Of a DNA stretch of 5,617 nt, positions 1-5,560 are shown in pieces. The position numbers were made by a program, and so were the translations under genes. Source of the stretch: an uncultured Solobacterium sp. (GTDB lineage Bacteria; Bacillota_I; Bacilli_A; Erysipelotrichales; Erysipelotrichaceae); the NCBI GenBank assembly GCA_905194705.1, contig CAJJTI010000126.1:1-5617 (forward strand), read 5' to 3'. The notes beneath the pieces were generated by a model that ran no database searches, was not told the origin of the DNA, and saw nothing but the letters and a program-made list of their open reading frames with translations. Each line of letters begins with the position of its first letter. The stretch's first letter is position 1.

Positions 1-225
1 AATACAGAGTCCGGTTACCGGATTAGTTCCCATACTGATACTGAGATGCCCCTTCTACCAATGATGAACCGGCAGTAAACTACATCTTATATTCATCTCT
101 TTTTTATAACTAACCGCCCGCTGTATTAAGTATTAGTCAGAGCAGCAAAAGAGTCATAATATCCTTACCGGCTGAATGATAATATCCCTTCAGTTCCATA
201 CCTTAATACTCCACAATGCAAGGGA

Positions 226-328
226 GATGAACGGGCAATAGATAAACGTGCCTGGAGTAATGTGGAGAGAGTTTTATATTTCCTCCCGTTTATTATTCAG
301 GCACTCTTTACTGTTGCCCATTCTCATC
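226..328. repeat. Long imperfect inverted repeat (hairpin)
   Basis: The left arm (226-261) and right arm (292-328) are imperfect reverse complements over about 36 nt, separated by about 30 nt. Matching blocks are GATGA, GGGCAA, TAAA, GTGCCTG and TAAT. A perfect competing inverted repeat, CTCCACA (209-215) with TGTGGAG (261-267), overlaps the inner edge of the left arm, so the two pairings compete. There is no adjacent T-run, so it is not an ordinary terminator. It may be a structured RNA, a decayed palindromic element or a recombination site. The family is unknown to me. Confidence 0.6.
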
Positions 329-437
329 AGTCCATAGTCTCAATACTTTTTACCGTATTTGTTTTTATGGCTGTGAACCGATGATAAAATATGGGGATAT
401 TGCATTTTAGGGGATTCAGTCTATTTGCATAATTAAA

Positions 438-553
438 GTTCACACTTCTCAATATTATGTAATCAGCTATAAATCAATAAGCAAACATATAGATTAGTTC
501 ACACCTGCTTCTCATGTCACTTCACAGGTATAGGTTCCCATGTTACTTCACAG
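438..553. repeat. Short degenerate direct repeats
   Basis: CATGTCACTTCACAG (513-527) recurs with one change as CATGTTACTTCACAG (539-553), a 26-bp period. GTTCACAC occurs at 438-445 and 497-504, each followed shortly by TTCTCA. The shared TTCACA core suggests a degenerate family of short repeats or protein-binding sites. Their function is unknown. Confidence 0.5.
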
Positions 554-834
554 CTTCCCACCTCGGTTTCACCCAATAAATGACAAATATTATCCAGTAT
601 GTTTGATACTATCCTTCGCTGTCTTTCCCGTATCTGAGTAACAATATTAACAAGTTCTACACACCATATTGCCAACTGAAACCAACTTAACCAAAGTAAA
701 CTATAGAAAATAAGAACATCCGTTACCGCTTGTTTGTTGCATTGCCGGTCTTATGAATACTGAGCCTTGTTCTGTAATCTGAAACAAGATGGATTATGAT
801 TATTAGTAAATAAAATGGGGCCTAAAAGTTTTTT

Positions 835-854
835 TGTGTTCCCTCTGTGTTCCC
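835..854. repeat. Tandem 11-bp repeat, possible integrase arm sites
   Basis: TGTGTTCCC occurs at 835-843 and again at 846-854, an 11-bp (one helical turn) register. It lies about 75 bp from the tRNA 3' fragment on the side of the terminator. Paired short direct repeats flanking a tRNA core are typical of arm-type binding sites for tyrosine recombinases. That role is inferred, because no integrase gene is present in the window. Confidence 0.4.
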
Positions 855-867
855 GTAGATCTTAAAT

Positions 868-906
868 AAAAAAGACCGCCAAGAGTGGAAGCCTCTCAAC
901 AGTCTT
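868..906 (-). terminator. Leftward intrinsic terminator
   Basis: Read on the minus strand, a 7-bp outer stem (AAGACTG with CGGTCTT) continues into a 7-bp inner stem (TTGAGAG with CTCTTGG, with G-T wobbles). The loop is 7 nt and the hairpin is followed directly by six T (plus-strand A868-A873). That is a strong rho-independent terminator for transcripts running leftward. It sits just 3' of the tRNA-like fragment on the same strand, as expected if it once terminated that tRNA transcript. Confidence 0.8.
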
Positions 907-926
907 AATTTCAGTGATTTATTTTG

Positions 927-968
927 TAGCGGGACCCGGGATTGACCCGTGGACCTCATGATTATGAA
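927..968 (-). pseudogene. 3' half of a tRNA with CAT anticodon (attachment-site remnant)
   Basis: On the minus strand the segment maps to tRNA positions 32-73 with correct element lengths: anticodon loop TTCATAA, 3' anticodon strand TCATG, 5-nt variable region AGGTC, T-stem strands CACGG and CCGGG (one mismatch), T-loop GTCAATC, acceptor strand TCCCGCT and discriminator A, followed by CA. The anticodon CAT suggests tRNA-Met or tRNA-Ile2. The 5' half is missing: the bases preceding the anticodon loop do not pair with TCATG, and I find no matching acceptor strand. The T-loop has G where T54 is expected. Homology starting in the anticodon loop and running to the 3' end is the classic footprint of an element integrated into a tRNA 3' end. 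Confidence 0.65.
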
Positions 969-993
969 ACCGGGCTGTGCCGATATCTTCCTA

Positions 994-1047
994 TATCTTT
1001 GCGTTTCACGCTCTTACTTAAGTAGCTCTTTTACAAGGGCAAAGATA
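994..1047. promoter_or_regulatory. Convergent TATCTTTG boxes in a 9-bp inverted repeat
   Basis: TATCTTTGC (994-1002) and GCAAAGATA (1039-1047) form a perfect 9-bp inverted repeat with a 36-bp spacer containing the palindrome CTTAAG. Each arm matches the Bacteroidales -7 element TAnnTTTG, one facing right and one facing left. The left-facing copy could start a transcript through the tRNA fragment to the terminator at 868-906. I see no good TTTG -33 box at the proper distance for either copy, so promoter function is tentative. They could equally be recombinase or regulator binding sites. Confidence 0.35.
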
Positions 1048-1096
1048 ATATTTCTTTTTCATCCGTAATCATGCCATTTCTTCTATTTTCCGGTGA

Positions 1097-1132
1097 TTTG
1101 TGCAATTTTCGTGCAATATGGTTTATTCTTTG
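1097..1132 (+). promoter_or_regulatory. Possible promoter of the RT operon
   Basis: A TTTG (1097-1100) resembling a -33 box is followed by TATTCTTTG (1124-1132), an imperfect version of the Bacteroidales -7 element with one extra base. The spacing of 23 nt is longer than the usual 19-21. A start near 1139 would leave almost no leader before the ATG at 1144. This is the best candidate I can see upstream of the operon, but the match is weak. Confidence 0.3.
1100..1117. repeat. GTGCAAT direct repeat, 11-bp register
   Basis: GTGCAAT occurs at 1100-1106 and 1111-1117, separated by one helical turn. The pair overlaps the candidate operon promoter, so it could bind a regulator. It also lies on the element side of the tRNA fragment, mirroring the 11-bp repeats at 835-854, so it could be a second set of integrase arm sites. 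The sequence does not distinguish the two. Confidence 0.4.
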
Positions 1133-1143
1133 TTTAAATAGAG

Positions 1144-2442
1144 ATGAAATTTTGTTTGTATAAGAAAAAATGCGAATTTTGTGAAAATATAGTAATTAAT
1201 AACTTTGAGATAGACATGTATAGTTTGGTGTTTTCTGGTACTGAATTACAAAAGCTTACAACTCAATATGAACGTCGTAGTTTGGGACTGAATCGTGAGG
1301 AATTAATTTCTCAGATAGAATCTTGCTGTCTTCATGATATATTGGAAGGTATATATCAATTTCATATAAATTATGTAGGTGGTTTATATATAAATGGGAA
1401 AGAAAAGGGAACTATAGATTATTTGTGCCAGAATCTAATAATAAGAAAGTTATATCAAAATATAAAGCGGGTATATAATGTTTCTCAGGCAAATAGAAAC
1501 CAAATAATTAGGCAAGTAAAAATTATATTAGAAGATCCCTATCTATTGTGGATAATAAGATTAGATATAAAGTCATTTTACGAAAGTATAGATCGTGATG
1601 TTGTTTTGAATAAACTTAAAAGCGATAGTAGGGTCAATTATCAGACAATAGAATTATTAGAAAATCTTTTTTCTCATCCTTTAATTTATTCTATAAAAGG
1701 ACTGCCTAGAGGATTAAGTATTAGTTCGGCTATTTCAGAATTATTTATGAAGTATTTTGATTTGGATGTACAAAGAATTAATGGAGTATACTATTATGCG
1801 AGATTTGTTGATGATATAATTATTTTTTGTAATTGTGAAAAAGCTAGAGATGAAGTGTATAATACAATCCCTGTGTTGCTAGAAAAAATGAAATTAACTT
1901 TAAATCAGGACAAATCTTATGTTTTAGATGAAACGAAATTGACTTCAAATCAGAAGTTTAGTTATTTAGGATATTCTTTTTCTCTAAAAAAAATAGGAAA
2001 AAATAGGAAACAAAAAAATGAATTATTGGTATCAATTGCTGAAAATAAGGTAGAAGTGATAAAAACGAAATTAACAAAGGCATTTGTGAGATTTATTCAC
2101 GATAAAAATTATGATATGCTTGTTAATAGAATAAAATATCTTACTGGGAATTTTACAGTTGGTAACATTGCTGATTTAACTCCCATAAAATCAGGGGTTT
2201 ATTTTAATTATAAAATGATAAGTGAATCAGAAAAAGAAAGGCAACTTCGAGAGCTAAATTTATATTATAATAAGATGTTGCACTGTAAAAAAGGCAGTTT
2301 TGGATATAAACTGTCTTCTTTATTGAGTAAAGAACAAAAAAAAAGATTGTCTAAGTATTCTTTTTATTTTGGATTTGAAAATCATGTGTCTCATTATTTT
2401 CATTCCAAATTACTTTGTGAAATAAAAAAATGTTGGCTATGA
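1144..2442 (+). CDS. drt3a: Defense-associated reverse transcriptase Drt3a (UG3-like)
   Basis: This 432-aa protein belongs to the reverse transcriptase family. Visible motifs are: a basic fingers region around R101-K102; motif A in RLDIKSFYESI with catalytic D141; motif B as GLPRGLSISS (186-195); motif C as YARFVDDIIIF with catalytic D223-D224; a motif D-like segment near LTLNQDKS with K257; and SYLGYSFSL (273-281). The C-terminal 150 residues are basic and probably thumb or RNA-binding. No maturase, endonuclease or protease domain is seen. The pairing with a second, larger RT and an adjacent ncRNA matches DRT3, where I recall this subunit copying an ACACAC ncRNA template. The ATG at 1144 follows an in-frame TAA at 1135 and is the first possible start, although only a weak A-rich sequence precedes it. 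Met25 is an alternative start. The 3' end overlaps drt3b. Cys4, Cys10 and Cys13 cluster oddly near the N-terminus. RT identity is certain; the subtype rests on context. Confidence 0.85.
   Translation: MKFCLYKKKCEFCENIVINNFEIDMYSLVFSGTELQKLTTQYERRSLGLNREELISQIESCCLHDILEGIYQFHINYVGGLYINGKEKGTIDYLCQNLIIRKLYQNIKRVYNVSQANRNQIIRQVKIILEDPYLLWIIRLDIKSFYESIDRDVVLNKLKSDSRVNYQTIELLENLFSHPLIYSIKGLPRGLSISSAISELFMKYFDLDVQRINGVYYYARFVDDIIIFCNCEKARDEVYNTIPVLLEKMKLTLNQDKSYVLDETKLTSNQKFSYLGYSFSLKKIGKNRKQKNELLVSIAENKVEVIKTKLTKAFVRFIHDKNYDMLVNRIKYLTGNFTVGNIADLTPIKSGVYFNYKMISESEKERQLRELNLYYNKMLHCKKGSFGYKLSSLLSKEQKKRLSKYSFYFGFENHVSHYFHSKLLCEIKKCWL
2430..2442 (+). promoter_or_regulatory. Translational-coupling overlap between the RT genes
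   Basis: The drt3a stop TGA (2440-2442) lies inside the start region of drt3b. Two in-frame starts are available, at 2430 and at 2439; the latter forms the classic ATGA stop-start overlap. No strong Shine-Dalgarno precedes either, only an A-rich run at 2421-2430. Ribosomes ending drt3a probably reinitiate here, which would tie the amounts of the two subunits together. Confidence 0.65.
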
Positions 2443-4358
2443 ATGACACTCCTATAGTTAAAAATAAGTATAGAGCTTTATTAACAGAAATGCTTCCCTA
2501 TGAAATTCCTTTATTATTGGACAATAGTGGTTTTTACTATAATATGTTGGATGAAAAGTTAAGAGCGATTTTTAATCATCAGTTTTCTTTTTCAAACACA
2601 TGGACAATTCCCTTTAACTATACAATAAAGAAGAATGGTGGGATTAAAAGTCGATTACTAAGTATTATGCATCCGAAAATTCAACTTGATTTTGTGGATT
2701 TATATGAACATTATGAACTGTTAATGATACATCTCTGCAATATTAGTCCATATTCATTACGACATATACATAATGTAGCAAAGTGTACTTTTAATTTGGA
2801 AAGTGCAGAAAAGGTAATTGATAAAGAGGAAAAGATAGTGGAGTTAGAGGATGAAATTCAAGATAAAGAAGTTCCTATATATCGTTCTTATTTCACTTAT
2901 AGGACAATTGATATGATTTTTAAATTTCACCAACAAATGGATTTGTTAAGACTAGAACAAAAGTTCCATTTTATGATGAATATGGATATTGCTAGTTGTT
3001 TTTATCATATCTATACTCACTCTATAGCGTGGGCTATAAAAGGTAAAGAGTGTGCCAAAAATAATATTGATGCCATATCTTTTGAGACAACCTTTGATAA
3101 ATTAATGCAAAGAAGTAATTATAACGAAACAAATGGAATTTTAGTAGGACCAGAAGTTTCCAGAATTTTTGCAGAGATTATCTTTCAGCGTATAGATCTT
3201 AATGTTCTTAATATATTAAGGGAAAAGAATTTAAAATTGGGGTCCGATTATGAAATACGGCGCTATGTAGATGATCATTTTATATTTGCTAATAAAAAAG
3301 AAACATTGAGTTTGATTCTTGATGTTTTTAAGGAACAATTGGAAATATATAAATTGTATATTAATGAATCTAAAACAAATATTCAAGAAAAGCCATTTCC
3401 GACTAATGTAACCTGTGCTCGACAAGAATTATTATTGATGTTTACTTCATTTGTTGACAAATATGTCATAACCGAAGAAGGTGAGTTTAGAAGTATAAGT
3501 AAGCCATATAAAGTTGCAAATTTATTTCTACATCAATTTCGTACATTGGCTCATAAATATAGCGTATCTTATGATGCGCTGAATAGGCATCTGCTAGGGT
3601 TAATTGTTCGTTTACTAAAGGGTACGTTTATATCAAAAATTAAAGAAGGTACTTTTTTTTCTGATACTAATATTCTTTTAACAATATTGGATATAAGTTT
3701 TTATGTTTATTCTTTGGATATGTGTGCTACTGCCTCATTTAAAATATGTCGTATAATCCAATTATCAATAGGCACAATGATTGGTATGTCAAGAGATATG
3801 AAATTAGAAGTAGAAGATAAAATTAATAGAGAAGTAAAGCGTTGTTTTGATATTTATAGATTTCAAGATCGTAAAGGAGATACAAATATTGAAGTGTTAA
3901 ATATTCTTATTGCAATAAGCTGTTTGTTGGATAGGAAACTTGACCTATCAATTATCAAGGATTTATTTGGTTTATATGTAGATAAAAGTCCTCAGTGTTA
4001 TATGGAATTAAACTATTTTCAAATTTGTACAATTCTATATGTGATAAAGGATGAAGTTGTATTTCATAAGATAAAAGAGGAAATTATTCGTGAAGTAAAA
4101 AGGAGATACGAAGAGACGCATGATAGTTTAAAAAGCGCGGAGTTAGCTATGCTTTATTTTGATTGGATTGTATGCCCTTATATTGAAAAAAAAGATCAAT
4201 TAGACATTATAGAATCTGTAAGAAAAGTAGATAGAAAAAAAGCTGGAGAAATTTGGACTGAAATAAATAAAAGTAATTATTGGTTTTTTAATTGGAATAA
4301 AAGTGTAAATTTGGAGCGATATTTAACAAAGAAAGAATATAGACCTGCCTATGAATAA
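2430..4358 (+). CDS. drt3b: Defense-associated reverse transcriptase Drt3b (UG8-like)
   Basis: This 642-aa protein carries a second, divergent RT domain. An N-terminal PYEIP segment (E25) precedes the fingers motif TIPFNYTIKKNGGIKSR (59-75). Motif A is NMDIASCFYHIYTHSIAWA with D186; the IYTHSI-WA-GK signature is typical of Abi/UG-type RTs. Motif B is GILVGPEVSRIFAE (236-249) and motif C is RRYVDDHFIFA with D281-D282. Motif D is around YINESKTNI (K315). A 23-residue acidic stretch (130-152) interrupts the fingers-palm region. Residues from about 330 to 642 look all-helical, without a recognisable nuclease or nitrilase motif. In DRT3, as I recall, this partner makes the poly(AC) strand using protein residues in place of a template. 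The ATG at 2430 overlaps the upstream gene by 13 nt. A second ATG at 2439 would give an ATGA overlap with the drt3a stop, so the true N-terminus may be three residues shorter. Coupled translation is likely. Confidence 0.85.
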   Translation: MLAMNDTPIVKNKYRALLTEMLPYEIPLLLDNSGFYYNMLDEKLRAIFNHQFSFSNTWTIPFNYTIKKNGGIKSRLLSIMHPKIQLDFVDLYEHYELLMIHLCNISPYSLRHIHNVAKCTFNLESAEKVIDKEEKIVELEDEIQDKEVPIYRSYFTYRTIDMIFKFHQQMDLLRLEQKFHFMMNMDIASCFYHIYTHSIAWAIKGKECAKNNIDAISFETTFDKLMQRSNYNETNGILVGPEVSRIFAEIIFQRIDLNVLNILREKNLKLGSDYEIRRYVDDHFIFANKKETLSLILDVFKEQLEIYKLYINESKTNIQEKPFPTNVTCARQELLLMFTSFVDKYVITEEGEFRSISKPYKVANLFLHQFRTLAHKYSVSYDALNRHLLGLIVRLLKGTFISKIKEGTFFSDTNILLTILDISFYVYSLDMCATASFKICRIIQLSIGTMIGMSRDMKLEVEDKINREVKRCFDIYRFQDRKGDTNIEVLNILIAISCLLDRKLDLSIIKDLFGLYVDKSPQCYMELNYFQICTILYVIKDEVVFHKIKEEIIREVKRRYEETHDSLKSAELAMLYFDWIVCPYIEKKDQLDIIESVRKVDRKKAGEIWTEINKSNYWFFNWNKSVNLERYLTKKEYRPAYE

Positions 4359-4360
4359 AT

Positions 4361-4529
4361 AAGAAGTAGTATCTGAGTATGGCAGTAGTTTAGTTGCTGA
4401 ATTGGGTAACTCACTAATACGCTGGGCATATATAAATTATAAAGTAATGAAAGGAAAATTCCTTAGTAAATGTCAAGCGAGAGGGTAATCCTCACACACA
4501 TTTGTCCGGAAAGGATACTGCTTTTTTTT
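4361..4529 (+). ncRNA. Probable DRT3 template ncRNA
   Basis: This segment starts two bases after the drt3b stop and ends in a T-tract. Its ends pair in a 14-bp helix: 4361-4374 with 4513-4526, including G-U pairs. Internal hairpins are 4375-4378 with 4409-4412, enclosing 4383-4387 with 4395-4399; AAGGA (4451-4455) with TCCTT (4460-4464); and GAGG (4481-4484) with CCTC (4490-4493). Immediately 3' of the last stem is ACACACA (4494-4500), which I see no partner for in this fold. DRT3 systems are reported, from memory, to use an ACACAC ncRNA template for poly(GT) synthesis, and the placement beside a stem fits a bounded template. I find no clear separate promoter, so the RNA may be processed from the operon transcript or started within the end of drt3b. 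Exact ends are uncertain by perhaps 10 nt. Confidence 0.8.
4503..4529 (+). terminator. Terminator and 3' end of ncRNA
   Basis: Eight T (4522-4529) follow the sequence GGATACTGC. The upstream hairpin could be local (4503-4507 with 4513-4517, five pairs around a GGAAA loop). Alternatively it could be the long-range closing helix with 4361-4374. Either would place RNA ending in the T-run and would end the whole RT-RT-ncRNA unit here. Confidence 0.65.
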
Positions 4530-4568
4530 ATTTAATATATTGAATCTGCAAGTAAATATTTGAGTATA

Positions 4569-4614
4569 TAACTTTAGTGTGGTTGCATAACTTTATTAGG
4601 GGGGAGTGGTTGCA
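4569..4614. repeat. Interleaved short direct repeats
   Basis: GTGGTTGCA occurs at 4579-4587 and 4606-4614 (27-bp spacing), and ATAACTTTA occurs at 4569-4577 and 4588-4596 (19-bp spacing). A run of six G lies between them near 4599-4604. They may be binding sites, but I do not recognise the motif. Confidence 0.45.
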
Positions 4615-4640
4615 AACGTTGTTTGAAAATGCTTGTAAAT

Positions 4641-4654
4641 GCCTTTTGAAAGGC
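4641..4654. repeat. Short perfect hairpin
   Basis: GCCTTT and AAAGGC form a perfect 14-bp palindrome with TG at its centre. No T-run follows on either side, so it is not a typical terminator. Confidence 0.45.
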
Positions 4655-4718
4655 CCGATTAACTTATAATTCCAAAAATTGGGGGATATATTATCGGTGC
4701 TCTCCTTTTTCTTTTTTT

Positions 4719-4774
4719 CAGGGGGGTAAATATCATCCGCTGGTGGGTAAACACTATATTTCAGGTGGGTAAAC
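4719..4774. repeat. Three tandem G-rich repeats of 21-22 bp
   Basis: GGGGGGTAAAT (4721-4731), GGTGGGTAAAC (4742-4752) and GGTGGGTAAAC (4764-4774) are spaced 21 and 22 bp apart, each preceded by CA or CT. The two-turn spacing places them on the same DNA face, as for iterons or operator arrays. No known protein is suggested by the motif. Confidence 0.6.
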
Positions 4775-4868
4775 GTTCAAAATACAGCTCCTTGAGAAAT
4801 ACAGTACAAAACGATTTTTTGAATTGAATATTAATTGGTTAAGTGATGAAAAACTATCTATCCTTAGA

Positions 4869-4888
4869 GTGTGTAAAACGCTACACAC
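4869..4888. repeat. GTGTGTA / TACACAC hairpin
   Basis: A perfect 7-bp inverted repeat, GTGTGTA (4869-4875) and TACACAC (4882-4888), flanks the 6-nt loop AAACGC. It has no terminator-like T-run. Its arms resemble the GT/AC dinucleotide repeat expected as the DRT3 product, but such short sequence may be chance. Confidence 0.5.
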
Positions 4889-4961
4889 CTATACATGATG
4901 TAAACATAGAAAAAAAAGTGGTTTATCGTGCTTCACAGAATGCGCATAGCACTGCACGAAT

Positions 4962-4978
4962 ATGTAAAATATTTACAT
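4962..4978. repeat. AT-rich palindrome ATGTAAA-ATA-TTTACAT
   Basis: Perfect 7-bp arms surround a 3-bp centre. A dyad of this size suits a dimeric DNA-binding regulator, but no adjacent gene is available for it to control in this window. Confidence 0.4.
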
Positions 4979-5016
4979 TGCTCCAATTCCATATTCTAAT
5001 CCTTAAATAGTCATAT

Positions 5017-5073
5017 ATCCAACATTTCATCCCAAATCTGTATGGGCAATGATGAATAGGGTGGATGAGTAAC
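5017..5073. repeat. 57-bp hairpin repeat, copy 1
   Basis: This copy matches the one at 5561-5617 at 51 of 57 positions without gaps. Inverted arms ATCCA with TGGAT, and TTCATC with GATGAA, together with an inner CCC with GGG, allow an imperfect hairpin. The spacing, hairpin form and intergenic position suggest a small palindromic repeat family or a recombination site. Confidence 0.7.
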
Positions 5074-5126
5074 CAATACAGAGTTTTAAATTCTTTTCTG
5101 ATAAATGGATCCCGATGGCTTGATTT

Positions 5127-5557
5127 GTTACAGAGAAAATGAGATGGCGCAGGGTATTGCCTTGAACAACATAAGTCTCATTTATTTACATTTCAAAAAA
5201 ACAGTATTTGTTGTAACCATGTTGAACATCCCCACATGTGAAACATAGAAAGTAAGTGTAAAGTCCTTGTCTCTTTCCTTCCGATAGTGAACTGTAACCA
5301 TGTAACGCAATTATAAGAAGCATAAGAAATATGTCTGACGGTCTAAAAACGTTTTTCCATAAAAGTAAAGTTACAGTTACATTACGTAATAATATCTTGT
5401 AAATCAACAGAAATGCTATCAAGGTTGCATTGTAGGGTTACATAATAAGGTTACACAACAAGGTTACAGTTCCCCCTATTAGGTTACAACGGAAAATTTC
5501 GGTTACACCCGTATTGGACATAGCTGAAACCAACGGGAAAGTTGCCAACCTGTTACA
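5127..5557. repeat. Cluster of GTTACA motifs with 13-bp iterated core
   Basis: GTTACA appears on the plus strand at 5127, 5370, 5376, 5437, 5450, 5463, 5483, 5502 and 5552. It appears on the minus strand (TGTAAC) at 5212, 5293 and 5301. Within it, GGTTGCA at 5423 and GGTTACA at 5436, 5449 and 5462 sit in an exact 13-bp register, followed by copies at 5482 and 5501. The array resembles iterons or a multi-site protein-binding region. I do not recognise the motif. Confidence 0.65.
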
Positions 5558-5560
5558 ATC

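Larger units (their letters stand above)
1..834. other. Gene-free left flank
   Basis: I see no convincing protein-coding gene in this stretch on either strand. It is visibly richer in G+C than the RT genes and contains several imperfect inverted and direct repeats, the clearest of which are listed separately. Minor structure includes a CCGGTTACCGG palindrome at 12-22, a repeated ATAATATCC element near 157 and 179, and an 8-bp inverted repeat GTATTAAG (123-130) with CTTAATAC (202-209). It could be eroded coding DNA, chromosomal flank of a mobile element, or an unannotated RNA region. Nothing in the sequence decides between these. Confidence 0.5.

Noticed and set aside
927..1040. Complete tRNA gene
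   Set aside because: The 3' half is convincing, but there is no 5' acceptor strand or D-arm at the right distance, and the anticodon stem lacks its 5' strand.
3231..3425. 64-codon open frame on the minus strand inside drt3b
   Set aside because: It lies opposite the catalytic YVDD region of drt3b, has no ribosome binding site or recognisable domain, and is a by-product of AT-rich coding sequence.
4301..4360. Dedicated ncRNA promoter at the end of drt3b
   Set aside because: A TTTG at 4310-4313 is present but no TAnnTTTG-like box lies at the required distance.
1144..4529. Retron or group II intron
   Set aside because: There are two RTs, no maturase or endonuclease domain, no intron domain V/VI-like end and no msr/msd arrangement upstream of an RT. 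The RNA lies downstream with an ACACACA tract, which fits DRT3 better.
5186..5422. 78-codon hydrophobic open frame on the minus strand
   Set aside because: It runs through the GTTACA repeat region, has no convincing ribosome binding site and shows no domain. Its hydrophobic look follows from AT-rich DNA.
4719..5507. CRISPR array
   Set aside because: Repeats are short (7-13 bp), unevenly spaced and partly inverted, with no uniform spacers and no cas genes.
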